From positions 1 through 64,000 of the forward strand of contig JAJXWB010000015.1 in the NCBI GenBank assembly GCA_021781815.1: a DNA stretch of 64,000 nt, read 5' to 3'. The stretch is from Pseudomonadota bacterium (GTDB lineage Bacteria > Pseudomonadota > Alphaproteobacteria > Rhizobiales > Beijerinckiaceae). Each line of letters opens with the position of its first letter. Position 1 is the first letter of the stretch. A program made the translations under genes and the position numbers. The notes under the pieces are model-generated. The model did not search any database and had not been told where the DNA came from. It saw only the letters and a program-made list of their open reading frames with translations. Of the stretch, positions 32,519 through 41,984 are shown one piece after another.

Positions 32519-34335
32519 ACGACTTCGTCGTCCGGTTCGCCAACGTCAACGGCTCAGGCTCGGCCTCCGCCAACCTGATGTTCGCCCGCGCGGTCATCCG
32601 CATGGGCGTGCCGGTGGCGACGCGCAATATCTTCCCTTCGAACATCCAGGGCCTGCCGACATGGTTCGAGGTGCGCGTGTCCGGCGAGGGATGGCTCGGC
32701 GCGCGCGGCGGGACGGATCTCATGGTCGCGATGAATCCACAGACCTGGGACAAGGACGTCGCCTCGATCGAGCATGGCGGCTATCTGTTCTACGATTGCT
32801 CGCGTCCAATTCCCGCCTCGAAGTTCCGCGAGGATCTAACGGTGATCGGCGTGCCGCTCACTGAAATCTGCAATCGCGAATACGCCGAGCCGCGCCAGCG
32901 CCAGCTTATGAAGAACATCATGTGCCTCGGCGCGCTGGCGGCCGTGCTCGACATGGACGCCGACATCGTCAAGACGCTGCTGTCCGAGCAATTCAAAGGC
33001 AAGGACAGGCTGATCGAGGCGAACCACAGGGCGCTGGCGATCGGCCGCGACTGGGCGCTCGCCAATCTGACGTGCCCCATCGGCCTGCGCGTGAACAAGT
33101 CCGACGGAGTCGGCGACCGTATCTATGTCGAAGGCAATGCGGCTGCTTCGCTGGGCGCAGTCTTCGGCGGCGCAACCGTCTGCGCCTGGTATCCGCTGAC
33201 TCCCTCGACCTCGCTCGCCGAAGGCTTCACGAGCTATTGCAAGCGCCTGCGCGGCGACGCGACGACAGGCAAGAACAAATACGCCATCGTGCAGTGCGAG
33301 GATGAACTCGCGTCCATCGGCGTCGTCATCGGCGCCGGCTGGAACGGCTCGCGCGCCTTCACCGCGACGTCCGGCCCCGGCATTTCGCTGATGCAGGAAT
33401 TCCTCGGCCTTGCTTATTTCGCCGAAATTCCGGCCGTGCTGTTCAACGTGCAGCGCGGCGGCCCCTCGACCGGAATGCCAACGCGGACGCAGCAGTCTGA
33501 TGTACTCGCCTGCGCCTACGCCTCGCACGGCGACACCAAGCATATTCTGCTGTTCCCTCGCGACCCGGGCGAAGCCTTCGAGTTCGGCGCCCTGTCGTTC
33601 GATCTGGCCGACCGGCTCCAGACGCCGGTCTTCGTCATGCTCGATCTCGAGATCGGCATGAACTCGCATCTGACGGCGCCGTTCAAATGGGATGATTCCC
33701 GCAGGATGGACCGGGGCAAGGTGATGACCTACGCCGATCTGGAGTCCGGCCGCGACTTCGGCCGCTATCTCGATGTCGACGGCGATGGCGTTCCTTTCCG
33801 CACCTACCCAGGCACGCATCCGACGCGCGGCTCTTTCTTCACGCGCGGCACGACGCGCGACGCCTACGCGCGCTATACCGAGGAAGGCGGCCCGTATGTC
33901 GAGAACATGCAGCGCCTGCTGCGCAAGTTCGAGACGGCCAAGGCCCATGTGCCGGCGCCGCTCGTCGACGCTGCGCCCGGCGGCGCGCGTTTTGGCGTGA
34001 TCCATTATGGCTCCACAGCCGCGCCCATGGAAGAAGCGACCCAGATTCTGCGCAATCAGGGCGTGAAACTCGACGTCATGCGCGTTCGCGGCTTTCCATT
34101 CGCAAAGCCGGTGGAAGACTTCATCTCAGCGCACGACAAGGTCTTCGTCGTCGAACAGAACCGCGACGCGCAGCTACGCACGTTGCTGATGGCTGAAAAC
34201 TGCGCATCCGGGGACAAGCTGGTCCCCGTGCTCCATTATGACGGCTCGCCCGTGACCGCGCGATTCATCGCGCGCGCCATCGCCGAACTCGCCGAAAGCA
34301 TCGACGCGCGTGCAAAGGAAGGGGCTCTCTCGTGA
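32500..34335 (+). CDS. 2-oxoacid:ferredoxin oxidoreductase, fused gamma-alpha subunit
   Basis: A 611-residue fusion. Residues about 1-195 form the gamma domain (FANVNGSGSASANLMFARAV, then FEVRVSGEGWLGARGG). The rest is the alpha chain pyrimidine-binding and transketolase-C-like domains (YPLTPSTSLAEGFTSYCKRL, then ATSGPGISLMQEFLGLAYFA). Proteins with this layout (KorA type) oxidatively decarboxylate 2-oxoglutarate or a related 2-oxoacid to acyl-CoA with ferredoxin. ATG 32500 lies inside the end of the upstream gene, and the stop overlaps the beta gene by 4 bases (GTGA). The substrate is not certain; 2-oxoglutarate is the family favourite, but branched-chain 2-oxoacids are possible. Confidence 0.92.
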   Translation: MPIESVNDFVVRFANVNGSGSASANLMFARAVIRMGVPVATRNIFPSNIQGLPTWFEVRVSGEGWLGARGGTDLMVAMNPQTWDKDVASIEHGGYLFYDCSRPIPASKFREDLTVIGVPLTEICNREYAEPRQRQLMKNIMCLGALAAVLDMDADIVKTLLSEQFKGKDRLIEANHRALAIGRDWALANLTCPIGLRVNKSDGVGDRIYVEGNAAASLGAVFGGATVCAWYPLTPSTSLAEGFTSYCKRLRGDATTGKNKYAIVQCEDELASIGVVIGAGWNGSRAFTATSGPGISLMQEFLGLAYFAEIPAVLFNVQRGGPSTGMPTRTQQSDVLACAYASHGDTKHILLFPRDPGEAFEFGALSFDLADRLQTPVFVMLDLEIGMNSHLTAPFKWDDSRRMDRGKVMTYADLESGRDFGRYLDVDGDGVPFRTYPGTHPTRGSFFTRGTTRDAYARYTEEGGPYVENMQRLLRKFETAKAHVPAPLVDAAPGGARFGVIHYGSTAAPMEEATQILRNQGVKLDVMRVRGFPFAKPVEDFISAHDKVFVVEQNRDAQLRTLLMAENCASGDKLVPVLHYDGSPVTARFIARAIAELAESIDARAKEGALS

Positions 34336-35387
34336 CCTATCTCCCGAAGCCAAAATTTCGGCATCCCGCGATCGAGAAGAATGAACTCGGCCTGACCCAT
34401 CGCGACTACGAGGGCGCGATTTCGACGCTCTGCGCCGGCTGCGGTCACGATTCGATCTCGTCAGCGATCATGCATGCCTGCTTCGAGCTCGATCTGCCGC
34501 CGCATCGCATCGCCAAGCTTTCGGGCATCGGTTGCTCCTCGAAGACGCCGACCTATTTTCTGGGCAATGCGCACGGCTTCAATTCCGTACACGGCCGCAT
34601 GCCCAGCGTGCTGACCGGCGCCAATCTCGCCAACAAGGACCTGATCTATCTCGGCGTCTCCGGCGACGGCGACTCGGCCTCGATCGGCTTCGGCCAGTTC
34701 GCCCATGCGATCCGGCGCGGCGTCAACATGGTCTACATCGTCGCCAACAACGGGGTGTATGGCCTCACCAAGGGCCAATTCTCGGCCACTGCCGACAAGG
34801 GCGCGACGCTGAAGAAAGGGGCTGCGAATCCGGACGATCCAATTGATCTCGTCATGATGGCGCTGCATCTCGGCGCGAGCTTCGTCGCTCGTTCGTTCTC
34901 CGGCGACAAGGGTCAACTCGTGCCGCTGATCAAGGCGGCGGTCGAGCACAAGGGCCCGGCCTTCATCGATTGCATCTCGCCCTGCGTCGCCTTCAACAAT
35001 CACGACGGCTCAACCAAGAGCTTCGATTATGTGCGCGCGCACAATGAGGCGGTCAATGCGCTCGACTTCATTTCGGAACGTGCGCCGATAACGACCGACT
35101 ACGCGCCCGGCGAAATGCAGCTGGTGAAGCTGCACGACGGCTCGACCATCCGTCTGCGCAAGATCGGCGCGGACTACGACGTGCACGACCGGGTCGCGGC
35201 GATCAATTATCTCATGAAGCACGACGTGGCGGGAGAGATCGTCACTGGCCTCGTCTATGTCGAGGAAGACCCCGGCGATATGCACGACCGACTGCAAACC
35301 GTCGACACGCCGCTGAATCAGCTCGGCGACGCTGATCTCATTCCGGGCGCAGCCGCGCTGGCGAAAATCAACGCATCGCTGCGGTGA
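34332..35387 (+). CDS. 2-oxoacid:ferredoxin oxidoreductase, beta subunit (TPP-binding)
   Basis: A 351-residue KorB-type subunit that binds thiamine diphosphate and a [4Fe-4S] cluster. Cys motif CAGCGHD is at 34-40 with CSS at 68-70. The TPP/Mg motif GDGDSASIGFGQ is at 111-122, ending VANNGVYGLTKGQ. A further cysteine (C near FIDCISPCVAFNN) completes the cluster ligands. The start GTG 34332 overlaps the alpha stop. The C-terminal extension after about 250 (LHDGSTIRLRKIGADYDVHD) is typical of KorB from aerobic bacteria. It is the last gene of the operon; the next gene lies 117 bases downstream. Confidence 0.93.
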   Translation: MTYLPKPKFRHPAIEKNELGLTHRDYEGAISTLCAGCGHDSISSAIMHACFELDLPPHRIAKLSGIGCSSKTPTYFLGNAHGFNSVHGRMPSVLTGANLANKDLIYLGVSGDGDSASIGFGQFAHAIRRGVNMVYIVANNGVYGLTKGQFSATADKGATLKKGAANPDDPIDLVMMALHLGASFVARSFSGDKGQLVPLIKAAVEHKGPAFIDCISPCVAFNNHDGSTKSFDYVRAHNEAVNALDFISERAPITTDYAPGEMQLVKLHDGSTIRLRKIGADYDVHDRVAAINYLMKHDVAGEIVTGLVYVEEDPGDMHDRLQTVDTPLNQLGDADLIPGAAALAKINASLR

Positions 35388-35504
35388 CGCCGGCGTTTCC
35401 GCCGCACGGCGAAAACCGACAGGGCCGGCTTCACCTATGCGCGGGAAGCAATGCAAGCGAGCGCCTGCTTGGCGCCGCCTCGCCATCCCGCCTAAACTTG
35501 GTGC

Positions 35505-37841
35505 ATGCAGCGCGAGACCCTCGACATTCCCGGCCTCCGGGCCCCGGCCGAAATCGCCATAGACACGTGGGGCATTCCCCACATCCGTGCAGATTCCCTC
35601 GACGACCTGTTCTTCGCGCAAGGTTTCAATGCGGCGCGCGACCGGCTATGGCAGATCGATCTCTGGCGCAAGAAGGGGCTTGGACTGCTTGCCGCCGATT
35701 TCGGGCCAGGATTCCTCGCACAGGACTATGCCAGCAGGTTGTTTCTGTATCGCGGCGACATGGAGCGCGAGTGGAATTCCTATGCCCCCGACGCCAGGGA
35801 CATCTGCACGGCCTTCGCCGCGGGGATCAACGCCTATATCGATCTGATCGACCGTGATCCGGATCGCCTCCCGCCGGAATTTACGGCCATGGAGACCTGG
35901 CCCGCGCACTGGCGCGCCGCCGACATCGTGCGCATTCGCTCGCACGCCATAGGCCAGAACGCACTATCGGAAATCCTTCGCTCGAATGTGCTTGGGGCCG
36001 CCGATGTTGCGACCGACATTCTTCGCAAGGCTCTGCGTCCGCGCGCCGAACCACGCAACGATCCCGACATCGGCGCGCTGCCGCTCGCCGCCGCTGACCT
36101 GTTCCGGCTGGCGACTGCGCATCCGACCTTCACGCTCGAACGTCTCGCAGCAACCATGGACGAGGCGTGGGACTGGACTGGCTGCGACGAATTCGGCGAA
36201 GTCGTGCGCCGCGAGAATGCGAAGCCGCCATCTCCGGTCGAGGAAGGCTCCAACAACTGGGCGATCGCGCCCTCGCGCAGCGCAAGCGGTCGCCCCGTCC
36301 TCGCCAACGACCCGCATCGTGTGTTGCGCAACCCCTCCCTGCGCTATCTCGCGCATCTGACTGCGCCGGGGTTCGACGCCGCCGGCGCGAACGAGCCGTT
36401 CCTGCCGGGCATATCGATCGGTCACAACGGACAGATCGCGTTCGGACTGACGATCTTTTACATCGATCAGGAGGACGTTTGCGTCTACGAGACGACGCCC
36501 GATGGCCGCGCATACAAATACCGCGACGGCCAGGAGCAGATCCGTCGCCTGACCGAACGCTTCGAGATCAGGGGAACATCGCCGCGCGATCTCACGATGA
36601 AATTCACGCGGCACGGCCCGATCGTGCATGAGACGCCGGGCCGCGCGGTTGCGATCCGCTCCGTCTGGTTCGAGCCGGGCGCCGCGCCTTATGCGCGCGC
36701 GCTGACGACCATGCGCGCAAAGGAGCTCGACACGTTTCGCGACGGCGTGCGCGCGTGGGGAACGCCCTCGGTCAACCACGTCTGCGCCGACGTCTCCGGC
36801 CGCATAGGCTGGATTGCGGCCGGCTTTTCGCCGGTGCGCGAAAACTGGGACGGACTGACGCCGGCGCGCGGCGATGGAACGCATGAATGGACGGGCTTCC
36901 TCGACTGCCGGAAGCTGCCGCACACGATCGATCCGCCGGGCGGCTATGTCGCCTCCGCCAATGAGATGAACCTGCCGCCGGGTTTCCCGCACGCTGTCGG
37001 TTACGAATGGATCGACTATGCGCGTATAGCGCGCATCCGCGAAGTCATCGAGAGCTGCGAAAAGTTCGATGTCGCGCGATCCTGCGCCTTGCAGACCGAT
37101 CTCGGCTCGCATCCCGCCCGCGCCCTGCTCGCTGTCGTGCGGCCGTTGCAGGCCGAAGGCGACGCCGGCCGCGCGCGGGCGCTGCTCGCAAGCTGGAGCG
37201 CGACGCTCGAAGCATCCAGCGGCCCGTGTGCACTCTACCAGCTCTGGTGGATGCGCCACCTGCGCCTGGCTCTGCTGGAGCGGCTAGCGCCGGATCCCAA
37301 AGTCCGGGCGCTGCTGATGCCCGGCGACATGTCGAGTCTGATCGACGCGCTGACGGCGCCCGACGTCCGCCTCGGCGCCGATCCGCTTCCGGCGCGCGAC
37401 GCAATGCTGGTGGAAACGCTCGCCGCCGCATGGCGCGAGATGGTCGACCTGCTCGGCCCCGACCCCGCGCTCTGGACATGGGGGGCGCTGCACAGGATGG
37501 CGTTCGATCACGCGCTCGGCCGCGTCGACCCTCAATTTGTCCCTGCGGCGACGCCGCTGCCGATGGGCGGCGACGCAACCAGTCCGATGCTCATGGCGTA
37601 TCGCGCGCACGACTTCTCGATCATGGCCGGCGCTTCCGTGCGTCTCGTCCTCGACGTCGGCCGCTGGGACGAAAGCCGCTGCATCAACGCGCCCGGACAA
37701 TCCGGCGATCCGCGCTCGCCGCATTACGGCGATCTGGCGCGGCTCTGGGCGCAGGGCGCATACATTCCCCTGCTCTATTCGCGCGAGGCGGTCGATGCTG
37801 CGACGCAGACGCTGATCACACTCAAGCCGGCCCGCGTCTGA
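35505..37841 (+). CDS. Penicillin-acylase-family Ntn hydrolase (778 aa)
   Basis: An S45-type N-terminal-nucleophile hydrolase precursor. These are cleaved into alpha and beta chains, and the new N-terminal Ser attacks amide bonds. The N-terminal chain shows IAIDTWGIPHIRADSLDDLF. The cleavage/nucleophile site is S249 in EEGSNNWAIAPSRSASGRPV, followed by the oxyanion/specificity loop NDPHRVLRNPSLRYLAHLTA. It has no signal peptide, unlike most periplasmic penicillin acylases, so it may act in the cytosol. It is the first gene of a co-oriented set with the CMD-like, ATP-grasp and transglutaminase genes. Possible substrates are acyl-homoserine lactones, small amides or peptides; none is indicated by the sequence. 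Confidence 0.9.
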   Translation: MQRETLDIPGLRAPAEIAIDTWGIPHIRADSLDDLFFAQGFNAARDRLWQIDLWRKKGLGLLAADFGPGFLAQDYASRLFLYRGDMEREWNSYAPDARDICTAFAAGINAYIDLIDRDPDRLPPEFTAMETWPAHWRAADIVRIRSHAIGQNALSEILRSNVLGAADVATDILRKALRPRAEPRNDPDIGALPLAAADLFRLATAHPTFTLERLAATMDEAWDWTGCDEFGEVVRRENAKPPSPVEEGSNNWAIAPSRSASGRPVLANDPHRVLRNPSLRYLAHLTAPGFDAAGANEPFLPGISIGHNGQIAFGLTIFYIDQEDVCVYETTPDGRAYKYRDGQEQIRRLTERFEIRGTSPRDLTMKFTRHGPIVHETPGRAVAIRSVWFEPGAAPYARALTTMRAKELDTFRDGVRAWGTPSVNHVCADVSGRIGWIAAGFSPVRENWDGLTPARGDGTHEWTGFLDCRKLPHTIDPPGGYVASANEMNLPPGFPHAVGYEWIDYARIARIREVIESCEKFDVARSCALQTDLGSHPARALLAVVRPLQAEGDAGRARALLASWSATLEASSGPCALYQLWWMRHLRLALLERLAPDPKVRALLMPGDMSSLIDALTAPDVRLGADPLPARDAMLVETLAAAWREMVDLLGPDPALWTWGALHRMAFDHALGRVDPQFVPAATPLPMGGDATSPMLMAYRAHDFSIMAGASVRLVLDVGRWDESRCINAPGQSGDPRSPHYGDLARLWAQGAYIPLLYSREAVDAATQTLITLKPARV

Positions 37842-37861
37842 CAAACCAAAAGAGGAACCCC

Positions 37862-38407
37862 ATGGCACGAATTCCCTATTTCGACACGACCAAGGCGCAG
37901 GGACGCGCCGCCAAGGCGTACCAGAAGCTTCCGAAGCTCAACATTTTCCGCATGCTCGGCCATTCCGGGGAACTCGTCGACGGGTTCAACCGGATGGGGA
38001 GCCAGATCCTCTATTTCACGAAGCTCGACCCCGTCCTGCGCGAAATTGCGATCATCCGCGTCGGCGTGCTGTCGCGCGCAAGTTACGAGGTCCATCAGCA
38101 CGAGCGCATCGGCCGGCAGCTCGGCATGAGCGACGCGCTGATCGCCGCCATCCACGAAGGACCGGATTCTGCTGGATTTTCCAACATTCAAAAGCTTGTG
38201 ATGCGCTTCACGGACGATGTCGTCGCCAACGTGCGCGCGAGCGACGCGACCTGGGCACCGCTGACGGAGGTTCTGCCGCATCAGGAAATGCAGGAACTCA
38301 CGCTGACGATCGGTTTTTACATGATGGTGTCTCGTTTTCTCGAGACGTTCGACGTCGATATCGAACAAGAACCCGCGGGACTGAACCGGATTCCCGGCCG
38401 AAGCTGA
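37862..38407 (+). CDS. Carboxymuconolactone decarboxylase-like protein
   Basis: About 181 residues with the CMD/AhpD helical fold: REIAIIRVGVLSRASYEVHQHERIG-type core (positions about 58-82), then FSNIQKLVMRFTDDVV. The AhpD CxxC redox pair is absent; the stretch reads SRASYEVHQH, so it is not an alkyl-hydroperoxidase and belongs to the non-thiol CMD branch. It may be a decarboxylase/lactonase or a small binding protein. A ribosome binding site GAGGAA precedes the ATG 20 bases after the penicillin-acylase stop, so the two are likely co-transcribed. Substrate unknown. Confidence 0.85.
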   Translation: MARIPYFDTTKAQGRAAKAYQKLPKLNIFRMLGHSGELVDGFNRMGSQILYFTKLDPVLREIAIIRVGVLSRASYEVHQHERIGRQLGMSDALIAAIHEGPDSAGFSNIQKLVMRFTDDVVANVRASDATWAPLTEVLPHQEMQELTLTIGFYMMVSRFLETFDVDIEQEPAGLNRIPGRS

Positions 38408-38528
38408 GACTGAGTCGTTTCATTAGACCCCCGGCCCGATCTGGCTATAATTCGCGGCCCTGAAGGCGGGTGGCCTGGAAACCGCCGCCGAATCAATTCG
38501 GAGACGGCGGTCGCGCCGGGAGCCCAGC

Positions 38529-41063
38529 TTGACCGAACAGCTCAGAGAAAGCTTGCGGAACGCCGAGCGGCGCAGCGGCCGGGCGTCAGTCGCCAGACAG
38601 ATCGAGAACTGGATCGCCGACTATCACGCCCTTGAAAGCGTGCCGGACGAATTTCTCGATTCGCACGGCGTCGCGCGCCAGCACTGGGTCCGGTTCTTCG
38701 TCGCGCTGGCGCGCTATAGCCAGAAGGAGATCGCCCAGCGATTCGCCACCGCCGACCGCATGGTGCGCGAGGCCGGCGCATCCTACCGCGTCTATGGCGA
38801 AACCAACGAGCGGTCCTGGCCGCTCGGTCGCCTGCCTTTGCTGATTGACTCCTCGGAATGGCGGACGATCTCGCGCGGCATCGCGCAGCGCGCCGAAATC
38901 TGGGACCGCGTTCTGACCGACATCTATGGCGAGGGGCGCCTCGTCGCCGATGGCGTGCTGCCCGCCTCGGCGGTGCTCGGCTCGAATGATTTCATCCGCT
39001 CGATGCATGGCGTGAAACCGCCGGGCGGCGCGTGGCTGCGCTTCTACGCGGCCGACCTCGGCCGCGGCCCGGACGGTCGCTGGTGGGTGCTCGGCGATCG
39101 CGCGCAGGCGCCCTCCGGCGCCGGTCATGCGCTCGAAAACCGCGTCGTCTTTTCACGCGCTTTCGCCAATCTGTACCGCGACCTCAACGTGGACCGTCTC
39201 GCAGGCTTCTTCCGCGAGTTCCGCGCCGGCCTCGCCGCAGCCGCCACGCGCAGCGAGCCGCGCATTTGCCTGCTCACGCCCGGCGCCTACAGCCAAACCT
39301 ATTACGAACAGGCCTATCTCGCGCGCTATCTCGGCTTTCTGCTGGTGGAAGGCGGCGATCTCGTCGTGCGCGACGACAAGGTCCACGTGCGCACCATCGC
39401 AGGCCTCAAGCGCGCCGACGTATTGTGGCGGCGGATCGACGCCGAATGGCTCGATCCGATGGAGCTGAACGCCGCATCGCGCATCGGCGTGCCGGGGCTG
39501 CTCGAAGCCATCCGGGCCGATGGCGTGATCATGGCCAACACGCCGGGCGCCGGGCTGGTCGAATCGCGGTCTTTGCTCGGCTATCTGCCTGCGATGGCGC
39601 GCCGTCTGAGCGGCGAAGACCTGATCCTGCCGCATATCGCAACCTGGTGGTGCGGCGACCGCCGGGCCGCCGAATCGGTGCTTGCCAATTTCGACAATAT
39701 GGCGATCTCCGGCGCATTCCTCGACTTCCCGCCCGGACTGGAAGGCGGCAGGACCGCGCAACCCGCTGAACTCCCGCCCGAACGGCGCGCAAAACTGCGG
39801 GCGGCGATCAAGCGCCGCGGCGTCGATTACGTCGGCCAGGAAATCGTCAAGCTCTCGACCACGCCGACATGGCGCGACGGCGCGCTCGCGCCGCGCCCCT
39901 TCACGCTCCGTGTTTTCGCAGCGCTGACGCCCGATGGCTGGCGAGTCATGCCCGGCGGCTTCTGCCGCATTTCCGACAATCTCGACGCCCGCGCGCTGTC
40001 GATGGGCGAGGGCGTGACCTCGGCCGACGTCTGGGTGCTCGAGGACAAACCCGTCGAAATGACGACGCTGCTGCCGCGCGGCGACGATGTGCGCATTGTG
40101 CGCCAGCTTGGCAATCTGCCGAGCCGCGCCGCCGACAATCTCTTCTGGTTCGGCCGCTATCTCGAACGCGCGGAGGCGACGCTGCGTCTCGTGCGCTGCT
40201 TTTGCGCGCGCGCCGTCGACGTCGATACGGCCGGCGCGCTTCAGGCCCGCTCGCGGCTCCAGCGGCTTCTGCTGCCGCGACGCATCGACGGTGAGGATGT
40301 CGGCGATCGCTCCACGGCGGAGGTCGCCGCGATCGCGCTGCACGAGCCACGGCTGCATTCTTCCGGCGCAGCCCTCGCGCATGCCGCGCGCAGCGCCGCA
40401 TCGATCATACGAGAGCGTCTCACCCAGGAGATATGGCAGATTCTCGGCGATCTCGAACATCGCCTGACCATGCCCGTTCACCCTGCGCCGCCGGAAGCCG
40501 AACTGATGGACCGCGCGGAAGGCGCCCTGCACGCGCTTGCAGCGCTGTCCGGCCTCATTCAGGAGAACTTCAACCGCGTCGCCGGCTGGAGCTTCCTCGA
40601 CATTGGCCGAAGGCTCGAACGCGGCATATCCACCTGCACCCTCGCGCGCATTTTTTCCGAGCGCGACGCTACGGTGGAGAATCTGGAAACACTGCTCGAC
40701 CTCATAGATTCGCAGATTACTTACCGCTCGCGCTATCTCGTCGGCGTCGCATTGGCTCCGGTGCGCGACATGGCGCTGCTCGATCCCAACAATCCTCGCT
40801 CCGTCGCCTTCCAGGTCGAGCGCATCAACGCGCATCTGGCCGGCTTGCCGACATTGCGGCAGGATGGCTTGCTGGAAGCGCCGCAGCGCATGGCCCGGAT
40901 GCTCGATGCGGACATCGCCGTATCCCAGGCGGCCATGCTCGACGGCCAGAAGATCCTCGGTTTCGAGCAAAGCCTGCTGCGTCTCGCCGAAGCAATCGAG
41001 GATAGATATTTCCAGCGGGGCTCCAACGCCGTGCGCGCTGAAACGCCCAAGGGTCTCGCGTGA
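38529..41063 (+). CDS. Circularly permuted ATP-grasp and alpha-E domain fusion (844 aa)
   Basis: The N-terminal two-thirds is a circularly permuted ATP-grasp (DUF404/DUF407-type), with GVKPPGGAWLRFYAADLGRG, VLGDRAQAPSGAGHALENR and RISDNLDARALSMGEGVTSA. From about residue 525 an alpha-helical alpha-E (DUF403) domain follows (PSRAADNLFWFGRYLERAE). Many genomes encode these as two separate neighbouring genes; here they are one polypeptide. Such proteins are predicted to form amide (peptide-like) bonds with ATP, with the alpha-E part as a partner. It starts at TTG 38529 and overlaps the transglutaminase gene by 4 bases (GTGA). The natural product or protein target is unknown. Confidence 0.9.
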   Translation: MTEQLRESLRNAERRSGRASVARQIENWIADYHALESVPDEFLDSHGVARQHWVRFFVALARYSQKEIAQRFATADRMVREAGASYRVYGETNERSWPLGRLPLLIDSSEWRTISRGIAQRAEIWDRVLTDIYGEGRLVADGVLPASAVLGSNDFIRSMHGVKPPGGAWLRFYAADLGRGPDGRWWVLGDRAQAPSGAGHALENRVVFSRAFANLYRDLNVDRLAGFFREFRAGLAAAATRSEPRICLLTPGAYSQTYYEQAYLARYLGFLLVEGGDLVVRDDKVHVRTIAGLKRADVLWRRIDAEWLDPMELNAASRIGVPGLLEAIRADGVIMANTPGAGLVESRSLLGYLPAMARRLSGEDLILPHIATWWCGDRRAAESVLANFDNMAISGAFLDFPPGLEGGRTAQPAELPPERRAKLRAAIKRRGVDYVGQEIVKLSTTPTWRDGALAPRPFTLRVFAALTPDGWRVMPGGFCRISDNLDARALSMGEGVTSADVWVLEDKPVEMTTLLPRGDDVRIVRQLGNLPSRAADNLFWFGRYLERAEATLRLVRCFCARAVDVDTAGALQARSRLQRLLLPRRIDGEDVGDRSTAEVAAIALHEPRLHSSGAALAHAARSAASIIRERLTQEIWQILGDLEHRLTMPVHPAPPEAELMDRAEGALHALAALSGLIQENFNRVAGWSFLDIGRRLERGISTCTLARIFSERDATVENLETLLDLIDSQITYRSRYLVGVALAPVRDMALLDPNNPRSVAFQVERINAHLAGLPTLRQDGLLEAPQRMARMLDADIAVSQAAMLDGQKILGFEQSLLRLAEAIEDRYFQRGSNAVRAETPKGLA

Positions 41064-41938
41064 TCTACGACATCAGGCACATCACGAGCTATTCATACGA
41101 ATCGCCGGTCAATTCCGCGATCTGCTCGTTGCGGCTGAGCCCGCGCGAGGGCGGCGGGCAGCATGTCGTCGATAGCGGCATCGAGATCGCGCCCGTGCCC
41201 GCGACGCGGCGCGAACGCATCGACTTCTTCGGCAACACGGTCACTACCATCGTCGTGGAAGAAGCGCATCGCGAATTGCGCGTGACGTCGCTGTCGCGTG
41301 TCGACGTGCATCGAGAGCAGCAGCCCCACGCGGAATTGACGCCGACATGGGAGGATACACGCCAGACGGCGACGATGTTCACCGCCCTCGATTCCCGCTC
41401 GCCCGCTCATCACATCTTCCCGACGCGGCTCGTTCCTCTCTACGCGCCAGCGACCGATTATGCGGCGGCAAGCTTCGCACAAGGACGACCGATTCTTTCC
41501 GGCGCGATCGATCTGATGCAGCGGATTCACAAGGATTTCCGCTACGATCCGAAGGCGACGCTGATATCGACGCCGCTGTCGGACGCATTCGAGGCGCGCG
41601 GCGGCGTCTGCCAGGACTTCGCCCATATCATGATCGCAGGCCTGCGCGGGCTCGGCCTGCCTGCCTGCTATGTCAGCGGCTACATCCGGACGGTCCAGCC
41701 CGAGGGCAAACCGCGCCTCGAAGGCGCCGACGCCTCGCACGCCTGGGTGCGCGTGTGGTGCGGCGAAGGCGCGGGCTGGCTCGGTCTCGACCCGACCAAC
41801 GCGCTTCAGGTCAACGACGATTTCGTCGAGGTGGCCATCGGCCGCGACTATTCCGACGTCGCGCCGCTCGATGGTGTCATCCTCATTTCCGGCAAACAGA
41901 CGCTGAAGGTCAGCGTCGACGTCAAGCCGGTAGGCTAA
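41060..41938 (+). CDS. Transglutaminase-family protein
   Basis: A 292-residue bacterial transglutaminase-like protein with an N-terminal beta domain (MIYDIRHITSYSYESPVNSA) and a papain-like catalytic domain. The catalytic triad is visible: C184 in GGVCQDFAHIM, H227 in DASHAWVRVWCG, D244 in WLGLDPTN. It may cleave or form isopeptide-type bonds. It overlaps the ATP-grasp/alpha-E gene by four bases (GTG start 41060), a pairing seen in many proteobacteria and taken to be one modification/processing system. It is likely cytosolic, with no signal peptide. Confidence 0.93.
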   Translation: MIYDIRHITSYSYESPVNSAICSLRLSPREGGGQHVVDSGIEIAPVPATRRERIDFFGNTVTTIVVEEAHRELRVTSLSRVDVHREQQPHAELTPTWEDTRQTATMFTALDSRSPAHHIFPTRLVPLYAPATDYAAASFAQGRPILSGAIDLMQRIHKDFRYDPKATLISTPLSDAFEARGGVCQDFAHIMIAGLRGLGLPACYVSGYIRTVQPEGKPRLEGADASHAWVRVWCGEGAGWLGLDPTNALQVNDDFVEVAIGRDYSDVAPLDGVILISGKQTLKVSVDVKPVG

Positions 41939-41984
41939 TTCCATCAACCGCAGCGATTGTGACTGGCCCCTCAGGATTCGAAAC

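Noticed and set aside
37862-38407. AhpD-type alkylhydroperoxidase
   Set aside because: The CxxC redox pair is absent (SRASYEVHQH instead).
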